This document shows, one piece after another, positions 23,417-34,600 of a stretch of 64,000 bases of DNA; position 1 is the first letter of the stretch; every line of letters starts with the position of its first letter. The notes beneath the pieces were generated by a model, which saw only the letters and a program-made list of their open reading frames with translations, did not search any database and had not been told where the DNA came from. The stretch comes from Streptomyces albireticuli (GTDB lineage Bacteria > Actinomycetota > Actinomycetes > Streptomycetales > Streptomycetaceae). Both the position numbers and the translations under genes were made by a program. The DNA lies in the NCBI RefSeq assembly GCF_021228125.1, contig NZ_JAJQQS010000006.1, forward strand, positions 186,001-250,000, written 5' to 3'.

Positions 23417-24445
23417 ATGTCTCAACGCGCCGGTTTACAGGCATATTTCACGTCACTCGACGGCATACCCCGGCCCGCGCCCGGGCGCCACGTCCTCGGT
23501 ACGGTCGCGTTCGGCGAACGCACCGGCCTCTCCCTCACCGGGCAGGGGCACCCGGAGCTCGCCATTCCCATGTCCTCGCCGGGTTTCGACTCCTTCCGCG
23601 AGGTGTGGACCACCGGCACCGAGCCGGTCTCCGGCACCCGCGGCAACCTGGCCTTCGCCCACGACGGCGAATACCTCTTCATCTCCGGCGCCCTCCCGCC
23701 GCTCCCCGTGTACCGGAAGACGGTGCGCGAGGTGTACGAGGCGGCCTTCGCGCTGGTCAATGAGCTCGGATACCCGCACATCTTCCGGATGTGGAACTTC
23801 GTCGGCGACATCATCGGCCCCAACGCCGAAGGCATGGAGATCTACCAGGACTTCGTCGCCGGCCGCGCCGAGGCCTTCGCGTCGTACGGCGACGGCACCG
23901 GCCACATGCCGGCCGCCACCGGCATCGGCACCCGGGGCGAGGGCATCTCCTTCACCCTGCTCGCCTGCCGCGAGGGCCGCCCCCGGCACGTGGAGAACCA
24001 GCGGCAGACCCCCGCGTACCACTATCCCGAGCAGTACGGCCCGAAGCCGCCGAGCTTCGCCCGCGCCACCCGGCTCCACCCGGCCGGGGCCGGGCAGGGC
24101 GACGGCGCGCTGTTCGTCTCCGGCACGGCCAGCATCCTCGGCCACGAGACCGTCCACCGCGGCGACGTCGCCGCGCAGACCGACGTCGTGCTGGAGAACA
24201 TCGCCGAGCTGATCGGCGGCCCCAACCTGGCCGCGGCCGGCCTCGACGGCGGCCACGAGCTCAAGGACCTCCGCCTGGTCAAGGCGTACGTACGCCACGA
24301 GGCCGACCTCCCGGTCGTACGCGAGCGCTGCCGGTCCGCCTTCGGCCCCGACACCGAGGTCATGTACATGAACGTGGCCGTGTGCCGCGACGACCTGCTG
24401 GTGGAGATCGAAGGACTCGTCCCCGGCCCGGAGTGGACCCGGTGA
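23417..24445 (+). CDS. Chorismatase, FkbO/Hyg5 family (Hyg5-like, 3-hydroxybenzoate-forming predicted)
   Basis: This 342-residue enzyme has the YjgF-like chorismatase fold. Family marks include FRMWNFVGDI, YGDGTGHMPAATGIGT, HVENQRQTPAYHYP and ALFVSGTASILGHE. It hydrolyses chorismate, releasing pyruvate. As I recall, Hyg5 (which makes 3-hydroxybenzoate) has Gly240, Cys327 and Glu334, whereas FkbO has Ala244 at the first position. Here G236, C323 and E330 keep the same spacing, predicting a 3-hydroxybenzoate former. The start ATG 23417 has AAGGG about 9 nt upstream. The GTGA overlap couples it to the DAHP synthase. No polyketide or peptide synthetase lies nearby to use the product as a starter. 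Confidence 0.88.
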   Translation: MSQRAGLQAYFTSLDGIPRPAPGRHVLGTVAFGERTGLSLTGQGHPELAIPMSSPGFDSFREVWTTGTEPVSGTRGNLAFAHDGEYLFISGALPPLPVYRKTVREVYEAAFALVNELGYPHIFRMWNFVGDIIGPNAEGMEIYQDFVAGRAEAFASYGDGTGHMPAATGIGTRGEGISFTLLACREGRPRHVENQRQTPAYHYPEQYGPKPPSFARATRLHPAGAGQGDGALFVSGTASILGHETVHRGDVAAQTDVVLENIAELIGGPNLAAAGLDGGHELKDLRLVKAYVRHEADLPVVRERCRSAFGPDTEVMYMNVAVCRDDLLVEIEGLVPGPEWTR

Positions 24446-25629
24446 ACGACTCGCTCGCCGTCGCGGGGGCCCCGGCCCCCGCGGTCTGGGACCTGTTACC
24501 CGCCGAGCAGCAGCCGCGGTGGAGCGCCCACCCCGACCTCCCCGGCGTACGCCGCGCCCTCCAGGACGCCCCCGCGCTCACCACCGCCGCCGACGTCCGC
24601 ACCCTGCGCCGGCAGCTGGCCGAGGTGGCACTCGGCCGGGCCCGCCTGCTCCAGAGCGGCGACTGCGCCGAGGACATCCGCGAACGCGGCCCCGCCCACA
24701 CCGCCGCCAAGGCCGAGCTGCTGGCCGGGCTCGCCGACCGGATGGCCCTGCGCACCGGCCGGCCCGTCGTACGCGTCGGCCGGATGGGCGGCCAGTTCGC
24801 CAAGCCGCGCAGCAGCCCCACCGAGACCCACGACGGCGTGGACCTCCCCGTCTTCCGCGGCCACCTCGTCAACTCCCCGGAACCCCACCCCGCGGCGCGC
24901 CGCCACGACCCCAACCGGATGCTCCAGGCCTACGAGGCGAGCGCGGCCGTGCTGCGCGCGCTCGACGACCGGCGCACCGACGCCTACGGGCCGTGGGCGT
25001 CCCACGAGGCCCTGGTGATGGACTACGAGAGCCCGCAGGTGCGCCGCGACCCGGAGACCGGCGCCCCCTACCTGGCCTCCACCCACTTCCCGTGGATCGG
25101 GGAACGCACCCGCCAGCTCGGCCTCGCCCACGTCGAGTTCCTCGCCTCCCTCGCCAACCCGGTCGCCTGCAAGATCGGCCCGTCCGCCTCCGCCGAACAG
25201 GTCGTACGCCTCTGCCGCGTCCTCGACCCGGACCGGCTCCCCGGCCGTCTCACGCTGATCCTGCGCACGGGCGTACGGACGCCCGCGTCGGCCGTCACCC
25301 CCGTCGTCGAGGCCGTACAGCGCGCGGGCCACCCCGTCGTCTGGCTCAGCGACCCCCTGCACGGCAACACCGTGCAGACCTCCACCGGCCTCAAGACCCG
25401 CCGCCTGGCCGACGCCGTCGGCGAGGCCGTCGCCTTCCGGCGCGTCCTCGAACAGCAGGGCCTGCACCCCGGCGGCCTCCACCTGGAGACCGCGGCGGCC
25501 GACGTCACCGAGTGCCTCGGCGGCCCCGTCGCCGACGAGCACGCGCTGTCCGGGCGCTACGAGTCGCTCTGCGACCCGCGTCTCAACCCGGCGCAGGCCC
25601 GTGAGCTGATCGACGCCGTCTTCTCCTGA
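24442..25629 (+). CDS. Class II (plant-type) 3-deoxy-7-phosphoheptulonate synthase
   Basis: This 395-residue enzyme joins phosphoenolpyruvate and erythrose 4-phosphate, the first step of the shikimate pathway. Class II motifs are clear: LQSGDCAED, VRVGRMGGQFAKPRS, YESPQVRR and KIGPSAS. It is shorter than the roughly 450-residue housekeeping enzyme and resembles the compact, probably less feedback-controlled versions in phenazine and other secondary-metabolite clusters. The GTG start at 24442 overlaps the chorismatase stop. Its likely job is to raise chorismate supply for the chorismatase encoded just before it. Confidence 0.9.
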   Translation: MNDSLAVAGAPAPAVWDLLPAEQQPRWSAHPDLPGVRRALQDAPALTTAADVRTLRRQLAEVALGRARLLQSGDCAEDIRERGPAHTAAKAELLAGLADRMALRTGRPVVRVGRMGGQFAKPRSSPTETHDGVDLPVFRGHLVNSPEPHPAARRHDPNRMLQAYEASAAVLRALDDRRTDAYGPWASHEALVMDYESPQVRRDPETGAPYLASTHFPWIGERTRQLGLAHVEFLASLANPVACKIGPSASAEQVVRLCRVLDPDRLPGRLTLILRTGVRTPASAVTPVVEAVQRAGHPVVWLSDPLHGNTVQTSTGLKTRRLADAVGEAVAFRRVLEQQGLHPGGLHLETAAADVTECLGGPVADEHALSGRYESLCDPRLNPAQARELIDAVFS

Positions 25630-25697
25630 CCCCCGGCCGGATCCCGGACCGTACCGGGCCGGATCCCGGACCGTACCCCCTCTCAGATAGGAACACC

Positions 25698-26684
25698 GTG
25701 CCCCAGACGCCGACCGACCTCCGCATCGGTGTCGTCCTCCCCGGACGCGAATCCGTCGTCGAACGCAACGACTATCCCCGCCACCTCGGCGAACTGAGCC
25801 GGAAGATCGAACAGCTGGGGTACGACTCCATATGGGCCGGCGAGTCCCCGCTGGCCCGCTCCCGGATGAACCCGGTGCTCGCCCTGACGGCTGCGGCCAC
25901 CACCACGGAGCGGGTCCAGCTGGGCACGGCGGTGCTGCTGCCGCTGCGCCCGCCCGTCCACCTGGCCCACGAACTCGCCTGCCTGGACCGGATCTCCGGC
26001 GGCCGCCTGATCGCCGGCCTCGGCTCCGGGTTCTCCTCGCCCGCCACCCAGGCCGAGTTCGCGGCGTACGGCATCCCGTTCGGCGAACGGGTCGGCCGTA
26101 TGCGCGAGACCCTGGAGATCTGCCGCGCCCTCTGGCGCGCCGAGGGCGAGCCCGTCTCCTTCGACGGGAAGTACTACCGGCTGGAGGACGTGGCACTGCT
26201 GCCCGTACCCGACCAGCCGGCCGGGCCCCCGCTGTGGATGGCGCACTCCGGCGAGAAGATGCTGGAGCGCACCGGACGGATCTACGACGGGTGGATGCCC
26301 ACCAGCACCACCGCCGCCGGCTACGCGAAGGGCTGGCAGCGGGTGCGGGAGGCCCGCGAGGCCGCCGGGCGGCCCGAGTCCGACGTCACCGGCGCCGTCT
26401 ACCTCTCGGTCGCCGTGGACCGGACCCCGGAGAAGGCCGAGGAGACGCTGAAGGCGTACTTCGGCGCCTACTACCGCCTCGACCTGCCCACCATGCGCAC
26501 CACCCAGGGCATCTTCGGCGGCACCCCCGAGCAGGTCGCCGAGTGGGTCGGCGGCTACATCGCGGCGGGCGCCCGCCACATCGTGCTGCGCCTGCCCACC
26601 CCCGACCTCCACGAGCCGAGCTACAGAGCCGCGCTGGACCGGACCGCGGAGGAGCTGCTGCCACTGCTGCGCGGCCTCGCATGA
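25698..26684 (+). CDS. LLM-class flavin-dependent oxidoreductase
   Basis: This 328-residue luciferase-like TIM-barrel protein (IGVVLPGRESVVERNDYPRHL, YDSIWAGESPL, ERVQLGTAVL, RISGGRLIAGLGSGF, PLWMAHSG) uses reduced FMN or F420. Members hydroxylate, oxidise or cleave small substrates. It is the third gene of the chorismatase operon, 68 bp after the DAHP synthase; that gap holds two 21-bp direct copies of GGCCGGATCCCGGACCGTACC. The start is GTG 25698 with TAGGAA upstream. Its stop overlaps the MFS start (ATGA). It probably tailors the chorismatase product, which is inference from context. Confidence 0.85.
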   Translation: MPQTPTDLRIGVVLPGRESVVERNDYPRHLGELSRKIEQLGYDSIWAGESPLARSRMNPVLALTAAATTTERVQLGTAVLLPLRPPVHLAHELACLDRISGGRLIAGLGSGFSSPATQAEFAAYGIPFGERVGRMRETLEICRALWRAEGEPVSFDGKYYRLEDVALLPVPDQPAGPPLWMAHSGEKMLERTGRIYDGWMPTSTTAAGYAKGWQRVREAREAAGRPESDVTGAVYLSVAVDRTPEKAEETLKAYFGAYYRLDLPTMRTTQGIFGGTPEQVAEWVGGYIAAGARHIVLRLPTPDLHEPSYRAALDRTAEELLPLLRGLA

Positions 26685-27889
26685 GCGCCGTCCAGCAGAC
26701 CGGTACGGCCCGGCACTCCCGGGCCGGGCGGGGGCCCGGCGTCTGGCTCGCCGCCTGGCCCCTGACCGCCGTCTTCATGCTCTCCAACGCGCCGACCCCG
26801 ATGTTCGTCCTGTGGCAGCAGCGCATCGGCTTCGGCACCGGTACCCTGACCGTCGTCTTCGCCTCGTACATCGGCGGGCTCCTGGTCGCCCTGCCGGTCG
26901 CGGGCGTCCTGTCGGACCGCTACGGCCGACGGACCGTCCTCGTCCCCGCCGTGCTGTCCGCCCTCCTCGCCTGCCTGCTGTACGCGACGGCCGGCAGCGT
27001 CGCCGCCCTGATCGCCGCGCGCCTGCTGACCGGCCTCGCGGTGGGCGGCGCGGTCGCGGCGGGCATGGCCGCGGTGTCCGACGTCGGCGGCCCCGACCGG
27101 CGCCGGCAGGCGTCCCTCGCCGGATCGGTGGCCATGGGCACCGGCCTGGCGTCGGGCCCGCTCCTGGCCGGCTGCGCCGCCCAGCTGCTCCCGGCCCCGA
27201 CTGTGACGGTGTTCGTCGCCGAGGCCGCCCTGCTGCTGTCGGCCCTGCTGGTCATCCGCGGGCTGCCGCAGGTCCGCCGCGACGGCGCCGGCGGCTCGTG
27301 GCTCCGGCTGCCGTCCGTGCCCCGCCCCAACCGGCGGGACCTGCTGGCCGGCCTGGCCGCGTACATGCCCGGCATGACCGGGACGTCCTTCCTGCTCGCG
27401 CTCGGCCCGTCCATGCTGGCCGACCTCCTCGGCACGACCAACCGGATCGTGGCGGGCGGCTCGGCCTTCGTCATGTTCGGCGCGTCGACCGCCGTGCAGT
27501 TCTTCGTGAGCCGGTGGCGCCCCCACCGCCTCCTCGCCACGGCGACGGGCGCGACCGCGGCCGGCATGCTGCTGGTGATCCTCGCCGTGCGCGCCTCGTC
27601 CATTGGGCTGCTGCTCGCCGCGGCGGTACTGGCCGGTATCGGCCAGGGCATGGGCCAGCTGGGCGGGTTCTCCCTGCTGAACGCGCGGGTGCCGGGGCTT
27701 CGGCTGGCGGAGGCGAACGCGGCGTTGAGCGCGTGGGGTTATCTCTTCGCGGGGATCTTGCCGGTGGGTACGGGCTATTTGAGCGATGCGCGGGGGATCG
27801 GGTTCAGTGCGTCGCTGCTGGGGGCTGTGGTGGCGGGGGCGGCGCTTGTGGGGACGGGGTTTGTGGTGCGGCTGGGACGGCGGGGGTAG
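26681..27889 (+). CDS. MFS transporter of the chorismatase operon
   Basis: This 402-residue major facilitator has 12 predicted helices. The signature loop DRYGRRTV between helices 2 and 3 is intact. The ATG at 26681 overlaps the LLM stop by 4 bp, placing it firmly in the operon, so it probably exports the operon's final product. Codon use in the last 60 codons becomes less strictly GC3, and a palindromic element follows 13 bp after the stop. No importer signature is seen. Substrate is inferred only from context. Confidence 0.85.
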   Translation: MSAVQQTGTARHSRAGRGPGVWLAAWPLTAVFMLSNAPTPMFVLWQQRIGFGTGTLTVVFASYIGGLLVALPVAGVLSDRYGRRTVLVPAVLSALLACLLYATAGSVAALIAARLLTGLAVGGAVAAGMAAVSDVGGPDRRRQASLAGSVAMGTGLASGPLLAGCAAQLLPAPTVTVFVAEAALLLSALLVIRGLPQVRRDGAGGSWLRLPSVPRPNRRDLLAGLAAYMPGMTGTSFLLALGPSMLADLLGTTNRIVAGGSAFVMFGASTAVQFFVSRWRPHRLLATATGATAAGMLLVILAVRASSIGLLLAAAVLAGIGQGMGQLGGFSLLNARVPGLRLAEANAALSAWGYLFAGILPVGTGYLSDARGIGFSASLLGAVVAGAALVGTGFVVRLGRRG

Positions 27890-27902
27890 GGGGGCGGGGC
27901 GG

Positions 27903-28070
27903 GGGTGCCGCTGCGCGGGGCTTTTTCCCCTACCCGCCCCTTCCCGAATGTCCTCAAGCGCCGGACGGGCTGATTTTCAGCCCGTCCGGCGCTTGAGGAC
28001 CGGGGTCCGGGGCGGAGCCCCGGTTCCGGGAAGGGGCGGGGTGGGGAAGAGGCCCGCCGCAGGCGCACCC
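27903..28070. repeat. Palindromic element, copy E (compact)
   Basis: Left arm GTGCCGCTGCGCGGGG, TTTTTCCCCTACCCGCCCC, core TCCTCAAGCGCCGGACGGGC / GCCCGTCCGGCGCTTGAGGA, then GGGGCGGAGCCCC and GGGAAGGGGCGGGG. The central arms are nearly perfect over about 20 bp around TGATTTTCA. It lies between the convergent MFS and serC genes and could end both transcripts. Confidence 0.85.
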
Positions 28071-28093
28071 CCGCCCCCACCCACCCGCACCGA

Positions 28094-29221
<1,128 letters not shown>

Positions 29222-29390
29222 CTAATGCGTGGGGGCGCGTCGTGGATCTGCGTCCATCGGGTGAGATGCGTCGCCCGAGTCCGTACGCTCGATGTACCCG
29301 CCGTGTGCCGTTCCCGCTCGCCCTCCGCCGAGTTCCGGCGAGCGCCCGCGGCCCGCCGCGGACAGGCCGGACGAGGGGGAAGTGATCGCC

Positions 29391-31568
29391 GTGCGAGGTG
29401 TGTTGCTGGATGGCCGGTACCGACTGGGCGAGCGGATCGGCAGCGGGGGCATGGGGCAGGTGTGGTCCGCCGTCGACGAGCGCATGGACCGGCCCGTCGC
29501 GGTCAAGCTGCTCTCCACGGCGGTCGACGCCGGGGACCCGGTCCTCGTGGCCCGGTTCGAACGGGAGGCGCGTGCCGCGGGCCGGATCTCCAGCCCGTAC
29601 GTCGTCACCGTCCACGACTACGGGGAGGCCGAGCTCGACGGCAGGCCCACGCTCTACCTCGTCATGGAACGGCTCCAGGGGCGGACGCTGGGCGCCGTCC
29701 TCGCCGGCGGGCGGCCACGGCCCGCGCAGGCGGTGACCTGGGGCATGCAGATCTGCGAGGCGATGGCCGCCGCGCACCGGGCCGGGCTCGTCCACCGCGA
29801 CATCAAACCGGCGAACGTCATGGTGACCCCCGAAGGCACCGTCAAGGTCCTGGACTTCGGCATCGCCCGGTTCGTCGAGGAGACCGCCGCCCTCACGACG
29901 CTCACCGAGACCGGCCACGCCGTGGGCACCCCGGCGTACATGTCGCCGGAGCAGGCGCGGGGCTCCCGGGCCATCGGGGCGGCGTCCGACCTCTATTCGT
30001 TCGGCTGCCTGCTGTACGCCCTCCTGTGCGGCGAACCCCCGTTCTCCGGCGTCCCCCTCGTCCTGATGCGCCAGCACCTCGAAACGGTCCCCGACCCGCC
30101 GTCCCGGCGCCGCCCCGGCCTCTCCCGCCACCTCGACAGGCTCGTCCTGGACCTGCTGCGCAAGGACCCTGGGCAGCGGCCGGGCAGCGCGGGCGAGGTG
30201 ACGCGGAGACTGCGGCTCGCCTCCGGCGGGGGTGGTGAGGGAGACAAGGGGAGTGGCAGCGACTCGGGAGGCGGCGGGGACGGGCCGGTGCCGAAGGCCC
30301 CCCGGCCGGCCGAGTCCTCGCGGGCGCCTGGCGGGGGAGGGCCTGCGTATGGGGCGCCTGGCGGGGGAGTGCCCGCGCACGGTGCCCCCGACGCGGGACG
30401 GCCCGCACGCGGGGCGCCCGCCCTTCCGCCCCGCCGCTGGACGCCTGCTCCGCCGCCCGGCAGCCGGGCGCCGTTCCTCCGCGGGGCGTCCTCTTCACCG
30501 CCTGAACGCCGGGCGCCGCTCCACCGGCGGTCATCCGCTTCGCCGCCTGCGGGCGGGTCACCCACGCCTCCGCCTGCCGGCGGGTCACCTGCCCCGGCGC
30601 CTGACGGCCGGTCGGCGGCTTCACCGCCTGCCGGCGGATCGCCGGTCCCGCCGCCGGGCCGTCGGTCGCCTGCTCCTTCGCCGGGCGGCCGGTCGTCCGC
30701 GTCTGCGCCGGGCGGCCGGTCGTCCGCGTCTGCGCCGGGCGGCCGGTCGTCCGCGTCTCCGCCGGACCGTCGGTCGTCCGCGTCTCCGCCCGCCCGCCGG
30801 TCGCCCGGTCCCTACGGGTCGTCCGACCCTCCTCCCGTCCGCCGGTCCTCGGATCCCCCCTTCTCGCCCGTTCCGCCTTCGCCCTCCTCCGCCTCCCCGC
30901 CGCCGTGGTTCCCTCCTCCGTCCTACGGCGGGGTGCGTCCGGCCGCCCCGTACTTCCCTTGGCGGCCGCCCGAGCCCGTTCCCCTTCCCGATCCCGTTTT
31001 CGTGGGCCCCAGCAGGGCGGCACCCTCCACGCGCCGCAAGGACTCGCGCCCCGTCGCCCTGGCCGGTCTCCTGACCGGGATGGTCACCGGATGGCTGCTC
31101 GACGCGATGACCACGTGGTCCCTCACCGCCGTGGTGGTGATCGCCTGCCTCGTCCCGGCCGTGGTGATGCCCCTCGCCGTGCTCGTGGGCCAGGGCTACG
31201 ACGGGCTGGGACCCAAGAAGACGGCGGGCGCCGCGGCGATGCTGTGCGCGACGGCGTTCGTGTCGGGATTCGCCCTGCTCACCCCGCTGGTCTGGTGGCG
31301 CGGCACGCTCGTCGGGCTCGGCGTGGCCCTGGGGTGCGCCCTCCTCGTGGCGCTGAGCTCGGAGTACTTCAACGACAACGTCTCGCGCCTCGCGTCGTAC
31401 GCCGTGCCCGCCGCGGGCCTGACGACCGGCTCCGTCTGCTTCGCCACGGTCTTCACGGCGGGCGGACGCGGAGGGGCGGCCTGGTGGTGGGGCACGCTCT
31501 GGGGGCTGGTCGTGTTCACCGCCGTCCAGGTGGTCCTCGCGGTCCTCATCCGGGCCACGGACGACTAG
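29391..31568 (+). CDS. Ser/Thr protein kinase with long Pro-rich linker and multi-pass C-terminus
   Basis: This 725-residue PknB-type kinase has a G-loop at 17-24 (GSGGMGQV), catalytic K39, HRD at 135-137 (HRDIKPANV), DFG at D155 and activation-loop [11 protein letters not shown]. All are intact, so it should be active. Residues about 280-560 are a low-complexity Ser/Pro/Arg/Gly linker with iterated GGRSSASAP units. The last 170 residues have four or five membrane helices instead of the single helix plus sensor common in this family. The start is GTG 29391, with GAGGGGGA 10 nt upstream; GTG 29382 is too close to it and ATG 29292 lacks one. Confidence 0.87.
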   Translation: MRGVLLDGRYRLGERIGSGGMGQVWSAVDERMDRPVAVKLLSTAVDAGDPVLVARFEREARAAGRISSPYVVTVHDYGEAELDGRPTLYLVMERLQGRTLGAVLAGGRPRPAQAVTWGMQICEAMAAAHRAGLVHRDIKPANVMVTPEGTVKVLDFGIARFVEETAALTTLTETGHAVGTPAYMSPEQARGSRAIGAASDLYSFGCLLYALLCGEPPFSGVPLVLMRQHLETVPDPPSRRRPGLSRHLDRLVLDLLRKDPGQRPGSAGEVTRRLRLASGGGGEGDKGSGSDSGGGGDGPVPKAPRPAESSRAPGGGGPAYGAPGGGVPAHGAPDAGRPARGAPALPPRRWTPAPPPGSRAPFLRGASSSPPERRAPLHRRSSASPPAGGSPTPPPAGGSPAPAPDGRSAASPPAGGSPVPPPGRRSPAPSPGGRSSASAPGGRSSASAPGGRSSASPPDRRSSASPPARRSPGPYGSSDPPPVRRSSDPPFSPVPPSPSSASPPPWFPPPSYGGVRPAAPYFPWRPPEPVPLPDPVFVGPSRAAPSTRRKDSRPVALAGLLTGMVTGWLLDAMTTWSLTAVVVIACLVPAVVMPLAVLVGQGYDGLGPKKTAGAAAMLCATAFVSGFALLTPLVWWRGTLVGLGVALGCALLVALSSEYFNDNVSRLASYAVPAAGLTTGSVCFATVFTAGGRGGAAWWWGTLWGLVVFTAVQVVLAVLIRATDD

Positions 31569-31623
31569 ACGGGCGATCGGACGGACGACCGGAGGGCGAC
31601 CGGACGAGCCGCGAATTCCGGCC

Positions 31624-31661
31624 CGTCCGGCGTTCGGGTGCGTGCATCCGAACGCCGGACG
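31624..31661. terminator. Perfect 14-bp hairpin after the kinase
   Basis: CGTCCGGCGTTCGG (31624-31637) pairs perfectly with CCGAACGCCGGACG (31648-31661) across a 10-nt loop. It lies between the kinase stop and the FAD/Fe-S gene. There is no T-run, as is usual for Streptomyces terminators. CCGTCCGGCGTT resembles the core of the palindromic family, so it may be a relic copy. Confidence 0.7.
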
Positions 31662-31697
31662 CATGCGGAACGGGGCGACGAGGGGAAAGGTTGACCC

Positions 31698-34600
31698 ATG
31701 CCCCTCAGCGAAGGACCGGCCCCCTCCCTGGCCCCCGCCCTGCGGAAAGCCGTACGCGGCGACGTCGACTTCGGCGCCGCCGCCCGCGCCCTCGTCACCA
31801 TGGACGCCTCCAACTACCGCCGCGTCCCCCTCGGCGTCGTCGCCCCGCGCGACGCCGACGACGTCGCGGCCGCGCTCGCCGTCTGCCGGGAGCACGGCGT
31901 CCCGGTCGTGCCCCGGGGCGGCGGGACGTCGATCGCCGGACAGGCCACGGGCACCGGCGTCGTGCTCGACCTCACCCGGCACATGGACGCGATCACGGCC
32001 CTCGACCCGGACGCCCGCACCGCCGTCGTCCAGCCCGGCGTCGTCCTCGACACGCTGCGGGCCGCCGCGGGCGCGTACGGGCTGACGTTCGGGCCCGATC
32101 CGTCCACGCACGGGCGGTGCACCCTCGGCGGGATGATCGGGAACAACGCGTGCGGGTCGCACTCCGTGGCCTGGGGGACCACCGCCGACAACGTCCACGC
32201 GCTCGACGTCCTCACATACGGCGGCGAACGCGCCCGCCTCGGGCAGGGCCTCGACGGTCTGCCCGCGCGGCTCGCCGACGGGCTCCGCGCCCTTGTCCAG
32301 GGCGACTTGGCGCTGCTGCGCACCGGGTTCCCGGACCTGCCCCGGCGCATCTCCGGCTACGCCCTCGACGCCCTCCTCCCCGAGCGGCGCACCGACGTGG
32401 CGCGGGCCTTCACCGGCAGCGAAGGGACGCTCGGCGTGGTCACGGAGGCCACCGTCCGCCTCGTCGAGGCGCCGCGCGCCCGGGCCCTGGCCGTGCTGGG
32501 TTACGCGGACGAGAGCGCCGCGGCCGACGCCGCCCCGCTCCTGCTCCCCTTCGGCCCGCTGACCGTCGAGGGCATGGCCGCCGATCTGGTGGGCGACCCG
32601 GTGGGCGACGCCGCCGGGCTGCCGGAGGGCGCGGCCTGGCTGTTCGTCGAGACCGGCGGCGCCTCCCCGGCGGAGGCCCGCGCCCGCGCCGAGGAGATCG
32701 CCCGGGCGGCGGCCCCCGAGACGGCCGGCCGCACAGTCGTCACCGACCCGGCCGGGCAGCGCGCCCTGTGGCGCGTACGCGACGACGCCGCCGGTACCGC
32801 CACCCGGCTCCCCGACGGCACCGAGGCGTGGCCCGGCTGGGAGGACTGCGCGGTCCCGCCGCGCCACCTCGGCGCGTACCTGCGGGAGTTCAGGGCGCTG
32901 CTGCGCCGCTACGGGCTGCGCGGCGCGCCCTACGGTCACTTCGGCGAAGGCTGCGTCCACGTACGGATCGACTTCGATCTGCTGGGCCGGGACGGCGTGT
33001 GCCGCTTCCGGGAGTTCTCGGCCGACGCCGCCGGACTCGTCGTCGCCCACGGTGGCTCGCTCTCCGGCGAGCACGGCGACGGGCAGGCGCGCGCCGAACT
33101 GCTGCCGGTGATGTACGGGCCGGAGGTCGTCGGCCTCTTCGCGCGCTTCAAGGACCTCTGGGACCCGGCGGGCGGCCTCAACCCCGGCGTCCTCGCCCGC
33201 CCGCGCCGCCTCGACGAGAACCTCCGCTTCGAGGTCCTGCCGAAGCGGCCGGTCCCGGTCGAGTTCGCCTATCCGGATGATGGAGGGGATTTCACAGGGG
33301 CGGTACGCCGCTGCGTGGGCGTCGCAAAGTGCCGGGAGACCACCGCGGAGGGTACGGGCGTGATGTGCCCCTCGTACCGCGTGACGCGCGAGGAGCGGCA
33401 CTCCACGCGCGGCCGGGCCCGGCTGCTGCACGAGATGCTGGCCGGCGGGCGGGGCGGTGTGATCACGGACGGCTGGCGGTCGGAGGAGGTCCGGGAGGCG
33501 CTCGACCTGTGCCTTTCCTGCAAGGGGTGCCGGAGCGACTGCCCGGTGGGCGTGGACATGGCCACGTACAAGGCGGAGTTCCTCCACCACCACTACGCGG
33601 GGCGGGTGCGGCCCGCCGCGCACTACTCGATGGGCCGGCTGCCGGTGTGGCTCCGGGTGGCGTCCCCGGCGGCCCGGCTCCTCAACCGGCTGGCGCGGGT
33701 GGGGCCGCTCGCGGCGCTGGTGAAGCGGCTCGGGGGGATCGCCCCCGAACGGGAACTCCCCGAGCTGGCGGGGGAGACGTTCACGCGGTGGTGGGCGCGG
33801 CGGGGTGCCGTGCGGCGGGCTTCTCCCCGGCCCCGCCCCTTCCCGGAACCGGGGGCTTCGCCCCCGGGCCCCCTTTCCGCGCTCCGCGCGGTGTCCTCAA
33901 ACGCCGGACGGGCTGTTTTTCAGCCCGTCCGGCAATTGAGGACCGGGGTCCGGGGCGGAGCTCCGGTTCGGGAAGGGGCGGGTAGGGGACAAAGCCCCGC
34001 GCAGCGGCACCCCGCCCCCACCCCCGCCCTCGCACCCGCATCCGCACCCCGCCCAGCCGCCCGCCCCACCGTCCTCCTCTGGCCCGACACCTTCACCACC
34101 TACCTCACCCCCGGCGTCGGCCGCGCCGCCGTCGCCGTCCTGGAAGACGCCGGCCTGCGCGTCCTCGTACCGCCGCGACGGCCCTGCTGCGGTCTCACCT
34201 GGATCTCCACCGGTCAGCTCGGCCGCGCCCGCGCCGTCCTGCGCCGCGCCCTCGACGTCATGGCCCCGGCCCTCGCCGCCGGGCTGCCTGTCGTCGTCCT
34301 GGAGCCCAGCTGCGCCGCCGCCCTTCGCACCGACCTCCCGGAGCTGCTGCCCGGCGACCCGAGGGCACGGCAACTCGCCTCGGCGGTACGGACCTTCGCC
34401 CAGGCGGTCGAGGAGTACGCCCCGGACTGGGAGCCGCCCCGGATCGGCCGTCCCGTCGTCGGGCAGACACACTGCCACCAGCACGCCGTCCTGGGTGACG
34501 CCGCCGAACGGCGGCTCCGTGCGCGCGCCGGGCTCGACGGCGCGCTGAGCGGCGGCTGCTGCGGGCTGGCGGGCAACTTCGGCTTCGAGCGCGGGCATTA

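Noticed and set aside
30621..33623. 1000-codon open frame on the minus strand
   Set aside because: It is the antisense shadow of the kinase and FAD dehydrogenase genes; its composition is Arg/Gly/Ala-rich and it contains no domain. Third-position G+C explains the lack of stops.
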